NCBI RefSeq assembly: GCF_018119395.1
Contig: NZ_JAGPWD010000006.1
Coordinates: 62,001-126,000 of the forward strand
DNA: 64,000 nt
Source of the DNA: Massilia sp. ZL223
GTDB taxonomy: Bacteria > Pseudomonadota > Gammaproteobacteria > Burkholderiales > Burkholderiaceae_D
Reading direction: 5' to 3'
Shown: in pieces, positions 57,932-64,000 of the stretch
Layout of the letters: the number at the start of each line of letters is the position of its first letter
Numbering within the stretch: position 1 is the stretch's first letter
Made by a program: the position numbers and the translations under genes
The notes under the pieces: model-generated
Told to the model about the DNA's origin: nothing
Databases searched by the model: none
The model's input: the letters and a program-made list of their open reading frames with translations, nothing else

Positions 57932-58987
57932 ATGCAGTCGATCGAACAACTACAGGAACGGGTGCGGGAAGCCGCCGCCAAGGGCCACAAGCTGCGCATC
58001 CGCGGCGGCGGCACCAAGGACTGGTACGGCCAGCGCCTGGAGGGCGAGATCCTCGACACGCGCGGCCACGCCGGCATCGTCGATTACGAGCCCACCGAAC
58101 TCGTCATCACCGCGCGCTGCGGCACGCCGCTGCGCGAGATCGAAGCCGTGCTGGCCGAACGCAAGCAGATGCTGGCCTTCGAACCGCCGCACTTCGGCTC
58201 CGACGCCACCCTGGGCGGCGCCATCGCGGCCGGCCTGTCGGGCCCGCGCCGCGCGGCGAGCGGCGCCGTGCGCGACTTCGTGCTGGGCGCCAAGCTGCTG
58301 GACGGGAAGGGCGAGGTGCTGGGCTTCGGCGGCCAGGTGATGAAGAACGTGGCCGGCTATGACGTCTCGCGCCTGCTGGCCGGTTCGCTCGGCACCTTGG
58401 GCGTGCTGCTGGAGATCTCGGTCAAGGTGTTGCCGCGTCCCTTCGCCGAAACCACGCTGCGCTTCCGCATGAGCGAGATCGACGCCATCCGCAAGCTCAA
58501 CGAATGGGGCGGCCAGCCGCTGCCGGTGTCGAGCAGCTGCTGGCACGACGGCGTGCTGGCGCTGCGCCTGTCTGGCGCCCAGGCGGCGGTCGATGCCGCC
58601 GTGCGCTCGCTCGGCGGCGAAGTCATGAACGATTGCGGGCCGTTCTGGGCCAGCCTGCGCGAGCAGCGCCACCCCTTCTTCGCCGGCGAGGGCGCGCTGT
58701 GGCGCTTGTCGGTTCCCTCGACGACGGGCGCCATCGTGCTCGGCGGCTCCCAGCTGATCGAATGGGGTGGGGCGCAGCGCTGGCTGCGCGCCGGCGGCGA
58801 TGCTGATAGCGCCGCCACGATCCGCCGCACCGTGAGCGCCTGCGGCGGCCACGCGACCCTGTTCTGCGGCGGCGACAAGAGCGTGGGCGTGTTCCTGCCC
58901 CTGCAGCCGGCGCTGGCCAGGATCCACGAACGCCTGAAGGCCTCTTTCGATCCGTCGAACGTGTTCAACCCGGGACGGATGTACTGA
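57932..58987 (+). CDS. glcE: Glycolate oxidase subunit GlcE
   Basis: The 351-residue FAD-binding subunit is a shortened paralogue of GlcD: LRIRGGGTKDWYG, YEPTELVITARCGTPL, FGSDATLGGAIAAGLSGPRR and KNVAGYDVSRLLAGSLGTLG. The C-terminal FNPGRMY is typical. The ATG at 57932 lies 10 bases after the glcD stop. It is required with GlcD and GlcF for activity. Confidence 0.94.
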   Translation: MQSIEQLQERVREAAAKGHKLRIRGGGTKDWYGQRLEGEILDTRGHAGIVDYEPTELVITARCGTPLREIEAVLAERKQMLAFEPPHFGSDATLGGAIAAGLSGPRRAASGAVRDFVLGAKLLDGKGEVLGFGGQVMKNVAGYDVSRLLAGSLGTLGVLLEISVKVLPRPFAETTLRFRMSEIDAIRKLNEWGGQPLPVSSSCWHDGVLALRLSGAQAAVDAAVRSLGGEVMNDCGPFWASLREQRHPFFAGEGALWRLSVPSTTGAIVLGGSQLIEWGGAQRWLRAGGDADSAATIRRTVSACGGHATLFCGGDKSVGVFLPLQPALARIHERLKASFDPSNVFNPGRMY

Positions 58988-58988
58988 C

Positions 58989-60209
58989 ATGCAAACCAAT
59001 CTCGCCGATTTCATCAAGGGCACGCGCGAGGGCGAGGAAGCCGAAGCGATCCTGCGCGCCTGCGTGCACTGCGGCTTCTGCACCGCCACCTGCCCGACCT
59101 ACCAGCTGCTGGGCGACGAACTCGATGGCCCGCGCGGCCGTATCTACCTGATCAAGCAGGTGCTGGAAGGCGCCGAACCGACCCGCAAGACCCAGCTGCA
59201 CCTGGACCGCTGCCTTACCTGCCGCAACTGCGAAACCACCTGTCCGTCGGGCGTGAAGTATGGCCGCCTGGTCGACATCGGCCGCCGCGTGGTGGAGGAG
59301 CGCGTGCCGCGTCCCTTCAAGGACAAGCTCAAGCGCACCACGCTCAAGGAATTCCTGCCGCGCACCAGCCTGTTCAAGCCGGCGTTCATGACGGGACAGG
59401 CGGTGCGCCCGCTGCTGGGCAAGGACTTGCAGGACAAGCTGCAGCCCGCCCGCGCCGCGGGACGCTGGCCGGCGCGCGCGCATGCGCGCAAGATGCTGGT
59501 GCTGGACGGCTGCGTGCAGCCGGCGATGGCGCCCAACATCAACGCCGCCACGGCGCGCGTGCTCGATGCGCTCGGCGTGCAGCTGATCACGGCGCCGAAG
59601 GCCGGCTGCTGCGGCGCGGTGCGCTACCATCTGAACGACCAGGCGGCCGGGCTGGACGACATGCGCCGCAATATCGACGCCTGGTGGCCCCATGTCGACC
59701 AGGTCGAGGCGATCGTCATGACCGCCTCCGGCTGCGGCGTCACTGTCAAGGAATACGGCCACCTGCTGGCGCACGACGAGGCGTATGCGGCCAAGGCGAA
59801 GCGCATCTCGGCGTTGACGAAAGACCTGTCCGAGATCATGCCGGCCTTCCAGGACGAGCTGGCGGTCAAGCTGAAAGGCAAGATCACGAAACGGGTGGCC
59901 TACCACCCGCCATGCACCTTGCAGCATGGCCAGCAAATCCGCGGCAAGGTCGAGAGCGTGCTGTACGCGGCCGGCGTCGACGTGGTGCTGTGCGGGGACA
60001 ATCACCTGTGCTGCGGCTCGGCAGGCACGTATTCGGTCCTGCATCCCGAGATCGCCCACGAGCTGCGCGACCGCAAGCTGGCCAGCCTGGCGGCGACGGG
60101 CGCAGAGGAGATCGTGTCGGCCAACATCGGCTGCCTCACCCACCTGCAATCCGGCACCACGACGCCGGTCACGCACTGGATCGAACTGCTCGACCGCGCG
60201 CTTCCCTAG
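58989..60209 (+). CDS. glcF: Glycolate oxidase iron-sulfur subunit GlcF
   Basis: The 406-residue electron-transfer subunit has two [4Fe-4S] motifs, CVHCGFCTATCPTYQ (residues about 17-31) and CLTCRNCETTCPSG, and two CCG (DUF224) domains with GCCGAVRYHLND and CCGSAGTYSVLHP. It passes electrons from GlcDE to the quinone pool. It starts one base after the glcE stop and ends the operon. Confidence 0.96.
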   Translation: MQTNLADFIKGTREGEEAEAILRACVHCGFCTATCPTYQLLGDELDGPRGRIYLIKQVLEGAEPTRKTQLHLDRCLTCRNCETTCPSGVKYGRLVDIGRRVVEERVPRPFKDKLKRTTLKEFLPRTSLFKPAFMTGQAVRPLLGKDLQDKLQPARAAGRWPARAHARKMLVLDGCVQPAMAPNINAATARVLDALGVQLITAPKAGCCGAVRYHLNDQAAGLDDMRRNIDAWWPHVDQVEAIVMTASGCGVTVKEYGHLLAHDEAYAAKAKRISALTKDLSEIMPAFQDELAVKLKGKITKRVAYHPPCTLQHGQQIRGKVESVLYAAGVDVVLCGDNHLCCGSAGTYSVLHPEIAHELRDRKLASLAATGAEEIVSANIGCLTHLQSGTTTPVTHWIELLDRALP

Positions 60210-60249
60210 CGCGTGGTAGCATCGCGGCCTGTTTTGAAAGGACGCGAAC

Positions 60250-60564
60250 ATGAGTTTTGTATTCCAGCTCCTGCGCGAGGACGAGGGCATGCCGCCCGCG
60301 GTCGTCTTCGAAGACAGCACCAGTCCGGGCTTCGTGCCCCTGTGGGAAGAAATCGGCGTCTACGATGCGCTCTACAACAGCGACGGCAGGCAGGCGCGCG
60401 ATATCTCGCGCGCGATCGCCTTCGGCGTCGACCGTGCCAGCGAGGAAGCCGCACTCGGGCACCTGCTGCCTGCCGGCCTGACGCTGGACGAGGCGGTGCG
60501 CTTCCTGGAAAACGTGCACCGCGGCTGCACCACGCATGCGGTGGCCGAGGTCAGGACCCGCTAG
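60250..60564 (+). CDS. Hypothetical protein
   Basis: I do not recognise this 104-residue protein. It is acidic and soluble with alternating predicted helices (ASEEAALGHLL, LTLDEAVRFLENVHRG). AAGGA lies 8 bases before the ATG, and codon use matches real genes. It lies 40 bp after glcF, possibly co-transcribed, and its stop overlaps the convergent antiporter gene by four bases. Confidence 0.65.
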   Translation: MSFVFQLLREDEGMPPAVVFEDSTSPGFVPLWEEIGVYDALYNSDGRQARDISRAIAFGVDRASEEAALGHLLPAGLTLDEAVRFLENVHRGCTTHAVAEVRTR

Positions 60565-61859
60565 CCGCGGCCGGGATCGCGCCAGAACCGGTTCAGCAGC
60601 GGCGTCACGCTGGCGCCATGCAGGACAATCGACAGGATGATGACGGCCAGCGTGGCGTTCACCAGGCTGCGCGAAGTCGAGGGCGGCAGGCCATGGTTGA
60701 TGGCATAGGTCAGGTAGTAGATCGAACCGATCCCACGCACGCCGAACCAGGCCGCGATGGCCGTGGCGCGGCCACCGATACCGGCGCCGGCCATGCTCGC
60801 GAGCACGCTGGCGGGACGGGCGACGAACAACACGAACAAAGCGAGCGCCCACGGACGCCAGTCCGCCAGGTACCAGGTGGCGGCGCCTCCCAGCAGCAGC
60901 ACCAGCGTCAGCTCCGACAGGCGCTCGAGGTGCTCCTTGAACACCAGCGCGCCGCCGCTGACGGTGGGTTCGACCGGCACGACGGCAGGGGCATGCGCGT
61001 CGTCCGTTTCCGGTTCGAGCAGGCCTTCAGGATTCGTCGGCGCGTGGATCAGGCGCAGCTCGGTCTGGCGCAAGGCCACGCCTGCGGCGAACACCGCCAG
61101 GAAGCCATAGGTGTGCAGGGACAACGCAATCCCATACGAGAGCCCGATCAGCCCGAGCCCGAGGAGGTCGTCCAGCACCTCGTGCCTGGCATAACGCTTG
61201 CGCAAGGCTGCGCTGAGATAGGCCAGCGCGGCGCCGCACCCGGCGCCGATGGCCAGCCCACCTAGGGTCGCCCACACGACGTCCACCAGCAGCCAGTGCG
61301 ACCCGAGATCTCCCAGTTCATGCAGGCCAAGCAGCCCGAGCCCGAGCATCACGAAAGGAAAAGCGCTGCCGTCGTTCAATCCGGCTTCGCAGGTGAGGGT
61401 AAAGCGCAGCGGGTCCTTGTCGCCGGCGTGCCGCACCTGGACGTCGGTTGCGAGCACCGGATCGGTCGGCGCCAGGATCGCGCCAAGCAGAATCGCCGCG
61501 CCGATAGGTAGTCCCAGGACCAGCCAGCCGAAGCCGGCAATGCACGCGACGGACAAGGCCATGGCGAGCCACGCCAGCCTGATCGCGGGCATCCAGCGCG
61601 GCAGGATAAAAGGAACCGGCATCTTGATGGCGGCGGAAAACAGCGAGATGAGGACCGCAACCTCGGCCACGGGCTCAAGCAGGGCGGCTTCGTTCAGTGG
61701 ATCGAAGGTGAACAGGTTCAGCGCCAGTGGGCCCAGGCACAAGCCGATCGCCAGGTAGATCGTGGCAGAGGTAAACGGAAGCTTCGCCACCGCGTGACCC
61801 CACAAGCCGCGCGCGACCATCAAGGCGCCGATCAGCAAAAACCATTGAAAATTCCGCAA
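60561..61859 (-). CDS. CPA1-family cation:proton antiporter
   Basis: The protein (about 432 residues) has twelve or so helices of the sodium/proton exchanger fold. ILAPTDPVLATDVQV is the CPA1 ion-binding helix with Asp, and FTLTCEAGLNDGSAFPFVMLG (residues spanning the ND motif) gives the second acidic site. A cytoplasmic segment (EGLLEPETDDAHAP) interrupts the helices. TTG 61859 is favoured as start because GGGAG lies 7 bases upstream and the first helix follows at once; ATG 61898 is an alternative. Confidence 0.88.
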   Translation of the reverse strand: MRNFQWFLLIGALMVARGLWGHAVAKLPFTSATIYLAIGLCLGPLALNLFTFDPLNEAALLEPVAEVAVLISLFSAAIKMPVPFILPRWMPAIRLAWLAMALSVACIAGFGWLVLGLPIGAAILLGAILAPTDPVLATDVQVRHAGDKDPLRFTLTCEAGLNDGSAFPFVMLGLGLLGLHELGDLGSHWLLVDVVWATLGGLAIGAGCGAALAYLSAALRKRYARHEVLDDLLGLGLIGLSYGIALSLHTYGFLAVFAAGVALRQTELRLIHAPTNPEGLLEPETDDAHAPAVVPVEPTVSGGALVFKEHLERLSELTLVLLLGGAATWYLADWRPWALALFVLFVARPASVLASMAGAGIGGRATAIAAWFGVRGIGSIYYLTYAINHGLPPSTSRSLVNATLAVIILSIVLHGASVTPLLNRFWRDPGRG

Positions 61860-62081
61860 TATGGACTCCCGGTATGACGACTGGCCGTCTGGATGCATGA
61901 ACACGGCAAGTCTAGCGGCATGAAGGGCGAGCCTTTGTACCCGCACGCACGTAAGGGGGATAAGCGCAGGTTTAGCTTGGGTAAGGTAATTACCCTACAA
62001 GTCTGGCGGTAAACACTGCATTGTTAGAAGAAATAAGGTAGTTTTGCTACTTCGACGCATCGATCACAGGAGACCGACCAT

Positions 62082-64000
62082 ATGCTCACCAGCCGCTCCG
62101 CCGCCTTTCTGGCGGCATTCCTCACGCTTGCCTTGCCCGCCTGGGCGCAACAGGTCATCGCCAGCGCGGAGTCGCCCGACAAGGTGATCGGCGTCGAGGT
62201 GCAGATCGATGGCGGCGGCAAGCTGGGCTATGCGGTCAAGCGGCGCGGCAAGGAAGTCATCGGTTTGTCGCGCCTGGGCTTCAACCTGGCCAATGCACAG
62301 AAGCTCGACGGCGGCTTCAGCCTGCGCGAACAAAAGGTCAGCGAGCACGATTCGACCTGGGAGCAGCCCTGGGGCGAGCGTCAGTTCGTGCGCAACCGCT
62401 ACCGCGAGCTGCGCGTCGCGGTCGAGCAGAAGAACAAGGGCAATCGCCGCCTCGACATCGTGTTCCGCATCTACGACGACGGCGTCGGCTTCCGCTACGA
62501 ATTCCCGGCCCAGCCGCAACTGCGCGATGTCGAGATCCTCGACGAGCTGACCGAGTTCACCGTGACGCAACCGGCCACGGCCTGGTGGATTCCGGCGGGC
62601 GAGCTGCCGGGACTGGAAGAAGTGGTGCGCAAGGCGCCGCTCAAGGAAATCGGCATCGCCAATACCCCGCTCACCGTGCGCCTGGACGACGGCACCCACA
62701 TCGCCTTTCACGAAGCGGCGCTGGTCGACTACGCCTCCATGTGGCTGCGCAAGGTCGAGGGCCAGAAGCTGCGCGCCATGCTGGCGCCGTCTTCCTACGG
62801 CCCGGCGGTGGTGAAGCACGGCGCCTTCACGACGCCGTGGCGCACCATGCAGTTCGCCGACAACGCGGCGGGCCTGTATATGTCGGACCTGGTCCTCAAC
62901 CTGAACGAGCCGAACAAGCTGGGCGACGTCTCCTGGGTCAAGCCGTCGAAGTTCGTGGGTGTGTGGTGGGAGATGCACCTGAATAAGGGGAGCTGGAACG
63001 CGGGTCCCAAGCATGCGGCCAACACCGCCAACACGAAACGCTATATCGACTTCGCTGCGAAGAACGGCTTCCGCGGCGTGCTGGTCGAAGGCTGGAACCA
63101 GGGCTGGGAAAGCGACTGGGGCCATGGCGGCGCGGACTTCAGCTTCACCAAGTCCTATCCCGACTTCGACCTGCCGGGCCTGGCCGCGTATGCGAAATCG
63201 AAGGGCGTGCGCCTGATCGGCCACCACGAGACCGGCGCCAACGTGCCTGCCTACGAAAGGCAGATGGACGCGGCCTACAAGCTGTACGCAAAACACGGCG
63301 TCGACAGCATCAAGTCCGGCTATGTGCACGAAGCGGGCAGCGCACTGTTCACGGGCCGCGACGGCAAGCCGCGCTTCGGCCACTACGACTCGCAGGACGG
63401 CGTGCGCCACTTCGTGAAGGCGGTGACTGAGGCAGCGAAATACCGCATCGCCATCGACACCCACGAACCGGTCAAGGACACCGGCCTGCGCCGCACTTAT
63501 CCGAACTGGCTGACGCGCGAAGGCGCGCGCGGCGTCGAGTACAACGCCTGGGGCAACCCGCCCAACGCGGTCGACCACGAGGCCAAGCTGGTATTCACGC
63601 GCATGCTGAGCGGCCCGATGGATTACACGCCGGGCGTCCTGAGCCTGGTGGGCGCGGACGGCAAGGTGTTCAATTCGACCCAGGCCAAGCAGCTGGCCAA
63701 CTTCGTGGTGATCTATTCGCCGCTGGTGATGGCGGCCGACCTGCCGGAGAACTACGAGAAGTATCCCGCGGCCTTCAAGTTCATCCGCGACGTGCCGACC
63801 GACTGGTCCGACACCCGCGTCATCCACGGCGAAGTAGGGGAGTACGCGACCATCGCGCGCAAGGCCAGGGGCTCGCAGGACTGGTATGTGGGCGCCGTCA
63901 CCGACGGGCAGGCGCGCACCCTGGCGCTGCCCCTTGGCTTCCTGGATGCCGGCAAGCGCTACGTCGCCGAGATCTACCGCGACGGCGACGCGGCCGACTA
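62082..64000 (+). CDS. Glycoside hydrolase family 97 protein (3-prime end outside window)
   Basis: The first 639 codons of a secreted alpha-glucosidase/galactosidase-type enzyme are present. A signal peptide (LTLALPAWAQQ) is followed by the GH97 N-terminal beta-sandwich (ESPDKVIGVEVQIDGGGKLGY, split at residues 28-48) and a TIM barrel (FAAKNGFRGVLVEGWNQGW, HHETGANVPAYERQ, HGVDSIKSGYVHEAG, DTHEPVKDTGLRRTYPN, SGPMDYTPG). Gly rather than Asp in IKSGY argues for the inverting (SusB-like) branch. CAGGAGA precedes the ATG. No defect is seen in the visible part. Confidence 0.92.
   Translation, partial: MLTSRSAAFLAAFLTLALPAWAQQVIASAESPDKVIGVEVQIDGGGKLGYAVKRRGKEVIGLSRLGFNLANAQKLDGGFSLREQKVSEHDSTWEQPWGERQFVRNRYRELRVAVEQKNKGNRRLDIVFRIYDDGVGFRYEFPAQPQLRDVEILDELTEFTVTQPATAWWIPAGELPGLEEVVRKAPLKEIGIANTPLTVRLDDGTHIAFHEAALVDYASMWLRKVEGQKLRAMLAPSSYGPAVVKHGAFTTPWRTMQFADNAAGLYMSDLVLNLNEPNKLGDVSWVKPSKFVGVWWEMHLNKGSWNAGPKHAANTANTKRYIDFAAKNGFRGVLVEGWNQGWESDWGHGGADFSFTKSYPDFDLPGLAAYAKSKGVRLIGHHETGANVPAYERQMDAAYKLYAKHGVDSIKSGYVHEAGSALFTGRDGKPRFGHYDSQDGVRHFVKAVTEAAKYRIAIDTHEPVKDTGLRRTYPNWLTREGARGVEYNAWGNPPNAVDHEAKLVFTRMLSGPMDYTPGVLSLVGADGKVFNSTQAKQLANFVVIYSPLVMAADLPENYEKYPAAFKFIRDVPTDWSDTRVIHGEVGEYATIARKARGSQDWYVGAVTDGQARTLALPLGFLDAGKRYVAEIYRDGDAAD

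Overview
The window is GC-rich chromosomal DNA of a betaproteobacterium, most likely Massilia or a close relative in the Oxalobacteraceae (Burkholderiales). This is inferred from gene order (fis-purH-ruvC-ruvA-ruvB, DUF2782-thrB-BPSS1780 next to polA, xseB-ispA-dxs, glcD-glcE-glcF), from codon use, and from a dispersed palindromic repeat family. No marker gene in the window fixes the species. No tRNA, rRNA or CRISPR array was seen.

Layout. 1-4.1 kb: the end of fis, purine synthesis (purH) and Holliday-junction processing (ruvCAB). 4.1-15.5 kb: accessory genes. These are a fasciclin lipoprotein, an amidohydrolase-CIA30 fusion followed by a DesK/DesR-like two-component pair, two paralogous four-helix membrane proteins bracketing that block, an SMR transporter, DUF2147 and DUF2214 proteins, a class D beta-lactamase, and a LysR regulator divergent from a GST and a flavin-fold protein. 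15.5-22.9 kb: valS, then a TPP-riboswitch-controlled thiamine operon, thiC-thiS-thiG-thiD-thiE. 22.9-31 kb: an ion channel, a GNAT enzyme, two tandem near-identical secreted subtilisin-like proteases, an ANTAR response regulator with a terminator in its leader, formaldehyde dehydrogenase, and a complete IS1595-family element inserted at the dehydrogenase stop codon.

31-45.2 kb: a BlaR1-like M56 membrane peptidase with a long heptad-repeat tail and no adjacent BlaI, SRPBCC and GFA proteins, uvrD, the homoserine kinase cluster, polA, and a Fur-box-preceded siderophore synthetase with an MFS transporter. 45.2-56.3 kb: a DUF4382 lipoprotein, a Tat-exported dienelactone hydrolase, a ZIP metal transporter, a Rieske oxygenase-EamA-sulfurtransferase operon, the xseB-ispA-dxs isoprenoid operon, a 2OG-Fe oxygenase and a cobalamin adenosyltransferase. 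56.4-64 kb: glycolate oxidase glcDEF, a small unknown protein, a cation/proton antiporter, and a GH97 glycosidase that runs off the window end.

The most unusual features are regulatory or structural. They are intrinsic terminators placed inside gene leaders (ANTAR regulator, GFA gene), a tandem protease duplication with an apparently gene-converted 5-prime half and a palindromic operator candidate, a palindromic repeat family found almost only between convergent genes, and the heptad-tailed M56 peptidase.
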